Below are positions 22,255-32,256 of a stretch of 64,000 nucleotides of DNA, piece by piece. Made by a program: the position numbers and the translations under genes. Under the pieces are notes generated by a model. The model searched no databases. It was not told the origin of the DNA and saw only the letters and a list, made by a program, of their open reading frames with translations. Source of the stretch: Cercospora beticola (Eukaryota > Ascomycota > Dothideomycetes > Mycosphaerellales > Mycosphaerellaceae); the NCBI RefSeq assembly GCF_033473495.1, contig NC_088940.1, forward strand, positions 496,001 through 560,000, given 5' to 3'. Within the stretch, counting starts at the first letter, position 1, and each line of letters starts with the position of its first letter.

Positions 22255-22962
22255 TCAATCAATCTCCATCCTAACCTGATCATTCGCCTTGTTTGTGAAG
22301 AGGCTCCAACGCCGTCTGCTCCTGTTCTCGTTCCGAATGCCCATTGAATGTAAAGAAACCTTGTCAAACTCCTGTGGATCTTGCTCAAACGACGACATAG
22401 ACATTCTCGCATGGTATCCCGCACTCGCTGTCGCCGCGCCTTTGTTACCGCTCCAGCCCTTCGCAGTCATGTTCCCGCTGTCTCGCTTCCGTGACGTCAA
22501 TTTCATGTTCGTGGTTTTTGGTATCAGAACGCCCAGTTTTGAATGTCTCTCCTTGTCCGTGTCTGGTGACTTGGGACTTTGTTTCAGTGTTTCTCCTCTC
22601 CAGCCCAGGACAATTGGTAAATAGCATTCCACTTTTCCGAGCACGTCTTCTTTCTTCGCTTCGTCTCGATGTGCAGTGCACAGTGCTTTCCAAAATAATC
22701 GTTCGAGTTCTAGCTTGGTAGAGTCGGTGTCGTTGAGTGGGTCTTCAATCTCGAAGCAGAAATCGCCAAAGGCTGCGCAGATAGCCGCGCCTTCTTGAGT
22801 GGTGAGTGGTGCGTGGCATCTTTCTGCTTCTCTGAAAATACACGTCGTGTTGTGCCAAACATCGAGGATATGAAGGCGGGCGAAGAGGGAAATTCTCGCT
22901 GGGGTCGCTAGGTGATCGAAATTGTGGTAGCCGAAAAGGTTGGAAACTGCTTGCTCTGCCAT
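22255..22962 (-). CDS. hypothetical 235-residue protein
   Basis: The ATG at 22962 opens a single exon. Residues 1-120 look folded and helical (ARISLFARLHILDVWHNT; LELERLFWKALCTAHRDEA). The rest is basic and serine-rich and probably disordered (TSRKRDSGNMTAKGWSGNK). No known domain is recognised. The open frame continues upstream without another ATG. It lies 86 bp downstream of the 119-residue basic protein gene on the same strand. Confidence 0.5.
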   Translation of the reverse strand: MAEQAVSNLFGYHNFDHLATPARISLFARLHILDVWHNTTCIFREAERCHAPLTTQEGAAICAAFGDFCFEIEDPLNDTDSTKLELERLFWKALCTAHRDEAKKEDVLGKVECYLPIVLGWRGETLKQSPKSPDTDKERHSKLGVLIPKTTNMKLTSRKRDSGNMTAKGWSGNKGAATASAGYHARMSMSSFEQDPQEFDKVSLHSMGIRNENRSRRRWSLFTNKANDQVRMEID

Positions 22963-23048
22963 TGTGATGGCTGGCGGGACTGGTGCTGGGGGAGGTGCGG
23001 CGGCTTTGAGGGGGATGCGTTTGCTGAGAATGTTTGCCGCCGGAGCGA

Positions 23049-23949
23049 CTACTCTCCGTCAAAGGCCAGCTCGAAAAACGAGTCCGGCTGGAGGTCTGTT
23101 GCCTCCACAACTTTCTCTTCGACGGAGAGTAGCCTCTCCACGGCTCTGCGGTGCTCGTTCAGCTCCGCATTCTCCGTCCTGCGACAAATTCAGCGTCTGG
23201 ATATACGATGGCATGTGTTCAGATTGCTGCGCAGAGACGTACCAGTCTACGCCGCGGTCGTGCTGGGCGAAAGCTGCCTCCACGACAGCGGCAAGGTCGT
23301 CGGCCCTAACATGTGTTAGCCTCTCTACGTCTCTGTATGCCAAATACCTGGCAAAGTCCGCGATTTTTTCTGTTGAGCGCCCTCGAGCTAGTGTTTAGAA
23401 GGGAGCAAGAGATGAATATACTTCTTCTTGGCATTCTTGCCTTTCTTCTCCTCCTTCGCCTTCTTCTTCTTCCAGGCCAGATTGGGGTTCTCACCCCGCT
23501 TCACGCGCACAGTGCGCGCTTTTCGTGCTGTTATACCTCTTTGTCAGTAACTATTTCGCTCTGTGCATTGACACGAGGATGGCGTCAACCGAGAGCCACG
23601 CGCGATGCCGCAAGCAGCGCCCGCCAGGCAGAGAGCAGCCGAAAGCGCGATTGGTGCCTCTCGGCTGTATAGAGGCACTCAATGGCTTTTCTCTGGCCCT
23701 TTGGAACGCACTGCGCTCCTCGAGGCACCGATTGTATGCTCGGCACCGTGCTGGCGACCTTGGAAGGAAAGTGACGAGTCGGTCGCTCTGCATGACGGGG
23801 AGAGTCCTTGAGCTCAATGCCGGAGCCCCCAGGAGCACTCCACGGTTCGGCGAAAGAGAATGGGGGTGAGATATTTGAGGTAACTTACGCGGCGGCGACG
23901 CGACGATCTTCTTCTTCTCCTTCCTCCTGCTTGCTTGTGCGTTCGTCAT
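23049..23949 (-). CDS. small lysine-rich protein, four exons
   Basis: Four exons (23889-23949, 23422-23527, 23243-23305, 23049-23178) give 119 residues. No single open frame shows this gene. The first half is extremely basic (RRKEKKKIVASPP; AWKKKKAKEEKKGKNAKKK) and the second half is acidic-helical (ADDLAAVVEAAFAQHDRG; ELNEHRRAVERLLSVEEK), ending FFELAFDGE. Intron 1 is long (361 nt) and has a good branch site ttactgac. Intron 2 (116 nt) ends with gctaacacatgttag. I chose this acceptor because all nearer AGs break the frame. Composition suggests a nuclear or nucleolar protein; no family is recognised. Retaining part of intron 2 also leaves an open stretch, so alternative splicing is possible. 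Confidence 0.6.
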
Positions 23950-25010
23950 GGTGGTGGTGCGCGGTGGTGGCGTGGGATGAGGATGAAGGAGTGGAGAGAA
24001 GGCAGAGAGGGAGGAAGAAGACCGAAGAGAATCTTTTACATCACCAAAAGCGCACCTACTATCTGGAGCGCGACTGTGCAGCGCGCGTTTGCGCGTCGCC
24101 TGCAGCACCGTTGTCGCGAGCTCCGCCTCAAGATTCACTTCACTTAACTTCATCCTGGCGGCCCCTGCACGGCGCCGCTCAGCATTGATAAACGACGGAA
24201 GTGCAGGTGCACCATCCACTAGCTCGGCGTCTTGGTCTAGCGGAAATTTGTAAGCGCCACAGGCTGGTAGCACATCTTTCCGTGAGGGTGCGTGATGGTT
24301 CCGGACAGGTTCTTGGGGATTCGCGCAGGACTTTCGAGTTCGAGACATCCAGTACGTGGCACGCCGAAAGTCTGGAGTTGCGATTAGGCATCTGGAAAGA
24401 TTAACCCGTTGACCATCCGCTATACGAGCGTTCAAAAATATTTTTTTGGTGTGTTCGTGCAACTTCACAGTGGTGGTGGGTCGTGATCCGTTCTGACACC
24501 GTCGTGGTTCGAAATTTTTGCGCCCTTAGGCTTTTCTTCTGCAGCTGCATCAGCTGCTCGATACCACAGGTTCTCAGCAATGATCGGTCATAAATCCGCA
24601 AGTAGAACCTCCTTCTTCACAAGTTCACTCAGAACCGAGGACGTAATGAAATTTGCATGTGTTCGAGCCGGTTTTGGGTCCCGCCGAAGTGGACCAAGGC
24701 TTCTTGAAGTATGCATTCAGGTAGAAGTAAAGCACAGGCCGCCATGATGTGTATGTTGTGGGAGTAGGATGAGGAAAGATGAACGTGACGTGAAGGATGA
24801 AGTGAAGTGGCAGATCTTCTCCCGCAAACCGCGCTTTCGTCGCCCTTTCATGCACGATGCAAGGACATGAGCTAGCGTGCGAATGCTCTCAGCCAGTCAG
24901 CTTGCCAAGATCCTGCCCCGCTGACGTTCACATGCCGCCTTGTCCCATCCCCAGCAACGTGTCTGCGAGACGCAATAACAAGCCACTACCACAACCAAAG
25001 TCCAAGCAAC
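23950..25010. other. 1.06-kb divergent intergenic region
   Basis: No supported gene. It contains both promoters of the flanking divergent genes. ttcacttcactta lies at 24134-24146, and its reverse complement type (gaagtgaagtg) near 24798-24809; each is about 200 bp upstream of one of the two start codons. It also has a T-run at 24436-24448. Confidence 0.45.
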
Positions 25011-26218
25011 ATGGCCGACGAAGATGTAGCAACGAGAGCTCCCGAAAGCGATGCTCAGGAGGCCAGTGCAGTGCCCGGCGACAGCAAGCCCGACCAAGGC
25101 GCCGCAAGCATGGGAGTACGATCATTTCCCAAACGAAGCTGCCAGGACACGAGCTGAAGGGAGACTTTTGCAGGAGCATTGCACCACCGACCGACCTACT
25201 CGTACATCTCCCGGTGCCGGCGAAGAAAAGATCAAGAGCTGATAGAGTATAGCATCGGGCGAGCAACCCACAGGCGTACGGCAAGGTATAAGCGACACGT
25301 GCAGCAACAAGAGCTGAGACCATTTGCAGGAGATCGCCAAATTCAACGATGTCGAGACATATATCGCAAAACCAGCCGACTACCCACACTCCCCTTCGAA
25401 GCTGCTCCTGCTCCTGACTGGCGGCACTGGGATCCATTCCACCAACAACCAGATCCAGGCAGACAAGTTCGCAGCAGAAGGCTTCCTGGTCGCCATGCCA
25501 GATCAGTCAGTCACTGCCCATCATGAGTTAAGAAATCATCACTCACTGACAATACTACTCACACAGATTCGCCGGCGATCCTGCTTCTTCCGTCTCGCAC
25601 ACGACCACTACGCCCTCCGAACCCGAACCGAGCTTGATCGAACAAGTGAAGCTCGGTTTCGCCTCTGTGGCCAAATCCTTCACAATCGATATGTGGCTCG
25701 CTCGTCACACTCCCGAGAAAGTACTTCCGATTCTGCAGAAAGCCATCGATGGCATCAAGGAAGAGTTCGCAGACGCCGTGGCTCATGGAGGAGGAATCTA
25801 CGCTGTGGGATACTGCTTCGGTGCAAAGTACGTCCTGCTACTGGGATCAGAACTGTATGCGGACGTTGCGGCCGGGCAGCGACAACCAGACACCGAAGCC
25901 GAAGAGGGCATGGCGAAGAAAGGACCTGCAATCAAAGTCGGAGCTATTGCGCACGGCACGCAGATCACGGCAAAAGACTTGGAGAATTGCAAAGTGCCTC
26001 TCTCGATCGTGGCTGTGGAGGATGATACTCTGTTTCCTGATGATGTGAGAGATGCCGGAGTGAAGAAGCTGCAGGAGAAGAGTGTGGAGCATGAGGTGAA
26101 GGTCTTCCCAGGTGTGCCACACGGGTTTGCAGTTCTAGGAGATTACGAGGACGCAAATATCAAGGAGAAGCAGAAAGATGCTTTCCAGCAACTGTTGAAG
26201 TGGTTGAAGGAGCATTGA
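25011..26218 (+). CDS. dienelactone hydrolase-family protein
   Basis: Five exons (25011-25115, 25174-25201, 25253-25275, 25330-25505, 25567-26218) encode 327 residues. Two exons are only 28 and 23 nt and were placed by frame and by the expected EHCTTDRPTPSGEQPTG start of the fold. The catalytic triad of the alpha/beta-hydrolase is intact: nucleophile Cys in VGYCFGAKY (about residue 194), Asp in VEDDTLFPDD, His in GVPHGFAV. A TGGTGIHS oxyanion-region segment is present. The family hydrolyses dienelactone-type lactones in aromatic degradation, but most fungal members have unknown substrates. There is no targeting signal, so it is probably cytosolic. The first 35 residues are an acidic extension. 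Confidence 0.9.
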
Positions 26219-26661
26219 GCGGTCAACGGACTGTCAGGCATGATGGGATGAGGATTATGAACTGCGATTAGCGTTAGACTTGTGAATGAACGAGCTTCCT
26301 ACCTTGACAACTGCATGCTACCAACGTAATCATCCATTGTGCGTCTGCTAATATGGCGTACTGTAGCTTGACGTGTCAGCGGTCCATCGCAGGAGAGGGA
26401 TACGCCAAGCGTCCTGCCGGGTTCATGCTCACCACGCATCGACTTCGAAACACGTCCACACAGCTGTGCAGTATAAGGAGGGTATGCATATATCTAAACT
26501 CAGGATAGCGATAGAGAGAAGACGGGCTGCTTGCGTAGTACTGGGAAAGTAGGCCGGCAAGTGCGTGGCAGTTCGGCAAGTCACCAAGCAAGGTTGCCGG
26601 ACCCACCTGAAAATTTGCATGAGCAGTCATATTGTGACAGAATTTCAACTCTTCCATCATC
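26219..26661. other. 443-bp intergenic stretch
   Basis: 3' flank of the dienelactone hydrolase gene. No gene is seen in it. Confidence 0.45.
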
Positions 26662-26750
26662 GGAGCTGTGGCGCAGCGGTAGCGCGTCTGATTCCAGTCA
26701 TTGGAACTTCCAGAAGGTCATCCGTTCAAATCGTGAGTTGAATCGATCTC
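26662..26750 (+). tRNA. tRNA-Trp-like, probably broken at its 3' end
   Basis: ggagctgtggcgcagcggta is a good acceptor 5' strand plus D arm (A box). gcgtctgattccag follows, with an anticodon stem TCTGA and anticodon CCA (Trp). A stretch of about 11-13 nt then interrupts the anticodon loop, where tRNA introns sit, before cagaaggt and a T loop ttcaaat (B box). The T stem (atccg/cgtga) pairs poorly, and nothing downstream pairs with the 5' acceptor strand ggagctg. I read it as a tRNA-Trp relic with intact internal promoter boxes but a lost or replaced 3' end. A functional gene is unlikely. Confidence 0.5.
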
Positions 26751-26780
26751 TTCATTGTTCGAGCAGTCACTAACAATTCA

Positions 26781-27074
26781 TCAGGGGTCAGCTTCATCGC
26801 TGGTGATCATCTCATCTTTTTGCTCTTGTAGCTTGCCTTTTGCTGTTGCTATTGAGTCGCACACATCTTTTGATGCAGACAGTGCTCGTATGATGGTTTC
26901 CACTCGGTCGCTTTTTGTCGTGAACAACTGTTTTGGATCTGTGCTGTATGCAATGTCCGCAGCAAAAGTCACGTCCAGACACAGAGAGCCTCGCTCTTTC
27001 CGCGTACGGCGGCGCTCACGAATACTTTGCCGTGCTTCGCTCAGCACGACAATAATTTTTGGGGTGATTTGGGC
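26781..27074 (-). pseudogene. coding fragment without start
   Basis: An open frame of about 97 codons ends TGA at 26781-26783 and has no ATG at its start (first plausible codon GTG). The C-terminal 50 residues look like genuine charged helix (RVETIIRALSASKDVCDS, then KGKLQEQKDEM). It may be the last exon of an unresolved gene or a remnant. It sits 30 bp from the tRNA relic. Nothing further is seen up to the next start at 27462. Confidence 0.25.
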
Positions 27075-27461
27075 TCAGAACACCCCACTGTATACGGGTT
27101 TTGATGTAGGTGCTCGCTCATTGAGTTATTCTTCCTTGTCGTAGTCAGATATCATCCCGCAACGAGTTGGTATAAAGCCAGTTCAGTAATAGCGCGTTGT
27201 CAGAGAACAGCGTCAGCGTCAAGGCAAAAGAGATTAGTTCAAGTGATCAAGTCATCGTTTTACAGGTATACATAGCTACCTCACTCAAAGGTGAAGTCAA
27301 CAAAGGAATGTTTGCTGCCGTTCCAACGCAGCAGCAGCAGCAGCGGAGCTGGCACGGAGGTGAGGCCTCAGGCATTACACTTTCCTGAAGTGCATCCCGA
27401 CTTTTGACCTTCATCGACTTGCACACGATCACGCAGCACACCCGTGCTGCCATAATCGCCA

Positions 27462-28886
27462 ATGCCTCCACGAATACAGCCTCATCGGCTGACGACTCAA
27501 TCAACATGTCAGTGCTTCCGCACGCGGCCATCCGGCCTCACTGAAGGCACCTCTGTCGCCGTTCCATCGCAGCAGAAGCGCGACTTCCATCCCAAATCCA
27601 AGGCCACGAAACTGCGCCGTAATATGTGGGAATGGCTCAATGGACCTGGAAAAGCTTTTCGCGATCCTCTACCGGGCAGCACAAATTATATGAGCGCGTA
27701 CGACAAGTACGGCAACTTGCTCCGTTCCAGAAGAGGACGGGATAATGCTCAGCGCGGAGGGCCTTCACCACCAGCACTGGAGGCAGAGATCGACGTTCCT
27801 CCCGTCGAAGAAGAGGAAGAGATCCAGCGCAAGGAAAGGCAAAAAGGAATGGACGAAGATGAAATCACCGCCAACAAGGCGAAAAGAGATGCACAACGAG
27901 CCGCGAAAGCTGAAATCGAATCAAGGAGTGGGCTACCCAAGGAAAGACCCAGCGACATGAGGCCCTTCCCTCTCAATCAGAATTTCCGATCGCAGAGTGT
28001 GCTGTCTGAAGAGCTGCGAGAAGAGATCTACCGGCAAGTCGTGGCCGCTGGCGTTGATATTTCCACTGTCAGTGCTGCGTTTGGCATTGACTTGAGGAGA
28101 GTCGGCGCCGTGGTGCGTCTGAAGAGCATCGAAAAGCGATGGCAAGCTGAGGTGAGTCCACGACCATTTATTTCCTTCACTGCACTTGACACTTCTATGA
28201 TGATTGCAAAAAATTCGATTAGTCTTGAAGACACCTACATGGTTAACAACATTTCGCTCCTATCTGATTATTGCAACGGGGACACTATCTACTTCGACAT
28301 TGTCAGATGAGTCTGTTGCTAATGATCTGCTCAGAACAAACCACTGGCCAAGGCGTACAATGACGCCGTCTTAGCCATGCTGCCACAAACGCCATACAAG
28401 CCCAACGACCCCAGACAGCAGATCTACGAGCACGAGACAGTCAATGACCTTCCTGTGCATCCGGCCACACGGCAACAACTCTTTGTACCAGTTTCGGAAT
28501 CACGTCAATTCACGCGCGAAGATGCTGCCAAAGCTTTCCACGACAAGCTTCTGCCCGCAGATAAGCGTATTCCTCATCCGGAGCTCGTCACCCTCGAGAA
28601 GGAGCACCTGGCTGGCGTGAGCAGGTCTGAACGTTGGGCCAACCAGCAACAACGTGACGAGGCAGCGAGAGTTGCAAAGGAGAAGGCGGAGGCGAAGAAG
28701 GCAGCATGGGAAGAGCGGACACAGAGGATTGTGTCGACCCGGAGATGGGATTTCAAATTTCAAGACATTAGCGCGGAGAAGGTTGGAAAGAATGGCAGGT
28801 CGAGAGAGGGTGTCGGTGCCCGCTATGGTATGCCGCACGAGGACCGCAAGAGAGGCATGGTTAAGATTCCCACGAGTGTTGAGTAA
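27462..28886 (+). CDS. MRPS35: mitochondrial small-subunit ribosomal protein mS45 (MRPS35/Bot1 family)
   Basis: Two exons (27462-28151, 28335-28886; 183-nt intron) give 413 residues. The N-terminus is basic and hydroxylated with few acids, as in mitochondrial presequences. The family hallmark MWEWLNGPGKAFRDPLPGST follows near residue 52, then NYMSAYDKYGNLLR. A long acidic/basic coiled region follows, then the conserved EELREEIYRQVVAAG and AFGIDLRRVGAVVRLKSIEKRW that precede the splice junction, and KPLAKAYNDAVLAMLP after it. This is the eukaryotic mitochondrial regulator/Bot1 domain, a fungal mitoribosome small-subunit component needed for mitochondrial translation. Failing to splice the intron would end the protein at 28308-28310, about 52 codons into the intron. 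Confidence 0.9.
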
Positions 28887-29206
28887 AGCTGTACATTTCC
28901 ATCTGAGGTCTGGTCAGAGGCAGACATACTTCCACTGTTCGACCTCAATATGTACATTAGACATACCACGACAGTTTCACGGAGAATTGCAAGATCCCCC
29001 TGCATGTCTCCACACTGAAACTCTCCTGCTACGTAACTTTACTTCTTCCCGATGACAGCTTGTTGGAGCATGTGATGCTGAAATTCGGCCGAAATTCCCC
29101 AACCCCACCTCACCCATCTTGCTCCATCTTTCGCTCTTTCTCACACCGACACCACCAACACATCTCCCTCGCATGGAACGACGACGATAAGAGCGCACCG
29201 CCCACC
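28887..29206. promoter_or_regulatory. upstream region of the acyltransferase gene
   Basis: 320 bp between co-oriented genes, with pyrimidine-rich tracts just before the next start and a short upstream frame (annotated separately). No other gene. Confidence 0.4.
29173..29190 (+). promoter_or_regulatory. five-codon upstream open reading frame
   Basis: ATG followed by four codons and TAA ends 16 nt before the acyltransferase ATG. If transcribed in the leader it could damp translation of the main frame. The transcript start is unknown. Confidence 0.4.
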
Positions 29207-30247
29207 ATGTCGTCCTTCCTCTTCTGGCTCTCCTCCTCCGCCACCGTCCTCACCCTCCTCATCCACGCCCTCAACTTCCTCGGCCGGCAATTCAACATGC
29301 CCATTCTCGAATTCTACGGCCGCAGTATTGCGTCTTTTGTCGCGTTGTTTATTTGCGCGACATATGGAACGATTGCTTCTGCGTTGCTTTCGCTTGTTGG
29401 TTATGGAGGGCTAGGGCAGTGGACAACAGCGCGGGCGTTCAAGTGGACGATGTTGTTGTTCACTGGCGTGTGGTTTGATGTGCAGGACGAGAAGGATGTG
29501 CTGGGAACTACGCGACCTGCGGTCTTTGTGGGGAATCATCAGACGGAGTTGGATGTTTTGGTTTTGGGGCATATCTTTCCGCGATACTGCTCTGTTACGG
29601 CTAAGGCGAGTTTGAAGTGGTGGCCGTTTTTGGGATGGTTTAGTAGGTTACCCTCTCTTGCGAACATCTGTCTGCATTGTCTGGAGAAAGGCAACTGGGA
29701 CACTCAGTTGAGCTGTTGGGCTAACATTCGTAACCGCATAGTGGCCCTCTCGAAAACCGTCTTTATCGAACGCAAATCCCGAGCGCAAGCCTTTGCCGCT
29801 TTCGACGACGCAGCGAAACAAATGCAATCCGCGAAACAGAGCGTGTACATCTTCCCTGAAGGCACGAGATCCTACTACGAGCACCCCGATCTTCTTCAAT
29901 TCAAGAAGGGAGCTTTCCACCTTGCGATCCAGGCGCAAGTGCCGATTGTGCCTGTTGTGGTCGCGAATTACAGCAATGTGTTGAACGTCAAGAGGAAGAG
30001 ATTTAGGTCTGGTGTCATTCCTGTGAAGGTCCTAGACGCAATTAGCACAAAGGGCAAGACGAAGGAGGATGTGGATGCGATCTTAGAGGAGACAAGAGAG
30101 AAGATGTTGAAAGAATTGAAGGCTTTGCACGAACAGGTGCAGAAGCAGGGTGTTGCGGTAAACAAGCAAGAAGCTGGACAGGGCCATTCCACGGCCACAC
30201 AGAATGGAAAGGCGACAGAGAGGAAGGTCATGAATGCTGCTGCGTAG
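29207..30247 (+). CDS. SLC1: 1-acyl-sn-glycerol-3-phosphate acyltransferase (SLC1/PlsC family)
   Basis: Two exons (29207-29642, 29742-30247) give 313 residues. The enzyme acylates lysophosphatidate to phosphatidate in the ER or lipid-droplet membrane. Two N-terminal hydrophobic segments (about residues 4-24 and 40-63) precede acyltransferase motif I NHQTELD (110-116), the segment TVFIERKSR, motif III FPEGTRS and motif IV VPIVPVVV. Splicing gives the expected FLGWFMALSKTVFIERK; the 99-nt intron is a multiple of three and stop-free, so retention would insert 33 residues between motifs I and II. The C-terminal 50 residues are a charged tail. An in-frame ATG upstream (29075 or so) would add a proline/histidine-rich leader; I prefer 29207, where homology to the family begins. 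Confidence 0.92.
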   Translation: MSSFLFWLSSSATVLTLLIHALNFLGRQFNMPILEFYGRSIASFVALFICATYGTIASALLSLVGYGGLGQWTTARAFKWTMLLFTGVWFDVQDEKDVLGTTRPAVFVGNHQTELDVLVLGHIFPRYCSVTAKASLKWWPFLGWFSRLPSLANICLHCLEKGNWDTQLSCWANIRNRIVALSKTVFIERKSRAQAFAAFDDAAKQMQSAKQSVYIFPEGTRSYYEHPDLLQFKKGAFHLAIQAQVPIVPVVVANYSNVLNVKRKRFRSGVIPVKVLDAISTKGKTKEDVDAILEETREKMLKELKALHEQVQKQGVAVNKQEAGQGHSTATQNGKATERKVMNAAA

Positions 30248-31055
30248 ATGAAGATTTTGCAGCACGCCTGGAATCCAACTCTCTCAGCTTTTGCACTCCC
30301 CATGTCCGAGGACGTCAATTACAACTTCCCAAGGGTTCCTTTCTAAGAGGATGCGAGAGAAGACACGATCGTACGAACCGTGCTCTGGCTTTACACGATA
30401 CCACTTGAGCAGAGATTTGGGCGATCACTTCGACGATGGACTTTCCGAAACGCTGCTCTCCGGCGACGTCTCGAGCTTCCAACATTGCTTCCCCGAGGAA
30501 TGTACAGAATTGAGAGCAGATTGTGCGTATCTCGCTTGGACTGTGGCGGCTGGCAGCACAATCTGGCTCTATCGTGAGTCCAGTGGGAAGGACTGATATG
30601 AACGAAGGCTTCGCCCGTGACCGAAAACGCTACTTTGGTTCGGTTGGTGCTGCGGTATCAAGCAAGGGAACACAGCCAGCTAAGGCATTGGCATGATCTG
30701 GAGAGTACGAGGAGAACTACGACTTCATGTAGCTACGAACAGATCTCAACAGAATATGGTAAGATCGACCATCATGAACGACCCCTCAGAGCTCTGACTA
30801 GCTTCCTCATGACGTCAATCGGCAGCTCAAGGTATTGCAATCATAGATGTACTTTCTTCCTGCGAGCTATCTTCGATCGTGTGCATTGACTACACGACCC
30901 GTAGCTATGGTCAACCACGCAGCCGGGATTTAGCCAAGGCCTTCGTATACTTTGTCAGAATCACCACTCACGCTTGCAGTACCTCTCCGAACAACGGCTT
31001 TAACGTGAGAGGACTCCTCGCCCAAAGTTGACAAAAAGCTCAAGAGCGTTCAAAC
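30248..31055. other. 808-bp intergenic region
   Basis: No supported gene; only short frames without domain features. It holds the 3' flank of the acyltransferase gene and the promoter of the short-chain dehydrogenase. Confidence 0.5.
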
Positions 31056-32192
31056 ATGGCGTCCTCACGGCCGACATCCTACCAGACAGCAAATCGTCGC
31101 AGCTCACAAATCGGACCCGGCTCCAATCGCAACTCCGCTGCTCTCAGCTCACCAGACAAGCATAGCTCCGTCTCCAGTGGTCCACGAACGAGCACCAGTA
31201 TTGCTGATACGAAGAGCAATCGTCTTGTGCTTATTACAGGTGCAACGGGAGGTCAGTCATGCTTCCCACTCTTACTCATTGCCAACGATATTGATTTGTT
31301 CGAGGCATCGGAAAAGCCACAGCTGTCGCCTTCGCCCGCACAGGAAAGTACAACCTTGCTCTGCACTTCAATTCTGCTTCGGGCGAAGCGCAGGAAAGCT
31401 TGATACAGGCGATTAGTGAAGTCGTACCAGAGGTAATAGACGTTGCACTTTTTCAGGCGGATCTGGGAAGTTTTGATGAGGTGAGAAAGTTGCATAAGGA
31501 GGTTGTGGATGGGTTGGGGACGGGTATTGATGTGAGTGTCTCTTCTTTGATTTCTCTTGAAATCGCGAGAGCGAGAGGGGGGCCTCCAAGCTGACGAGTT
31601 AATCACAAGGTCCTCTTCAACAATGCCGGCACAACAAGTAATCTCAGCAACGTCTCCAATCTATCTGATGTCTCGATTGAGACATTTGAAAGCACGTGGC
31701 GCATAAATGCTGCATCACCGTTCCTTCTGGCTCAGCTTTGTCTGCCACATATGGAAAAGCAAGGTTGGGGAAGAATCATCTTCAACTCCAGCGTTGCGGC
31801 TTTGAACGGTGGAGTAGTGGGGCCGCATTATGCAAGTAGCAAGAGTGCTTTGCATGGATTCGTGCATTGGCTTGGAGGGAATGTGGCGAAGAAAGGCATC
31901 ACGGTGAACGCGATTGCACCAGCGCTGATTGAGGATACGACGATGCTGCCGGCCGGGGCGGACGGAACGGAGTCCTTGAAGGAGAGTAAGTACTTGTTTT
32001 TCTGGAGTTCACAAGCAGAGGAGATCTGGAGACTGAGACTGTCCATGCTGACTTTATTTCTCATCAATAGAGATACCTATTGGGCGACTGGGAAGACCAG
32101 AGGAGATTGCTGAGACGGTCATGTGGATGGTCAATACAGGCTATGTGACCAGGAAGATCGTACCTGTTGACGGAGGTTTTCATCCGTATTGA
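31056..32192 (+). CDS. short-chain dehydrogenase/reductase (FabG-like)
   Basis: Four exons (31056-31251, 31305-31531, 31610-31985, 32071-32192) give 306 residues. The first 55 residues are a serine-rich leader, possibly disordered or a weak targeting region. The Rossmann fold follows: cofactor loop TGATGGIGKA, NNAG, catalytic Ser in IIFNSSVA, YASSK (Tyr and Lys of the active site), and the terminal VDGGFHPY. It is closest in layout to 3-oxoacyl-ACP reductase-type classical SDRs. The cofactor and substrate are not certain; the helix after the first strand lacks an obvious NADP-selecting arginine pattern. It is convergent with BTB copy 1, 64 bp away. Confidence 0.9.
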
Positions 32193-32256
32193 TCAATCCA
32201 GGTGCGCCTCTGAGCGAGACAAACTTGTGTGTGCCACCGGACGATAAAAATTTAGT

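Noticed and set aside
27315..27355. CAG-repeat stretch as a coding start of the MRPS35 gene
   Set aside because: Stops separate it from the clear ATG at 27462, where the presequence begins.
25011..32192. Secondary-metabolite cluster (dienelactone hydrolase, dehydrogenase, nearby transporter)
   Set aside because: No polyketide synthase, peptide synthetase, terpene synthase or P450 in the window, and housekeeping genes lie between.
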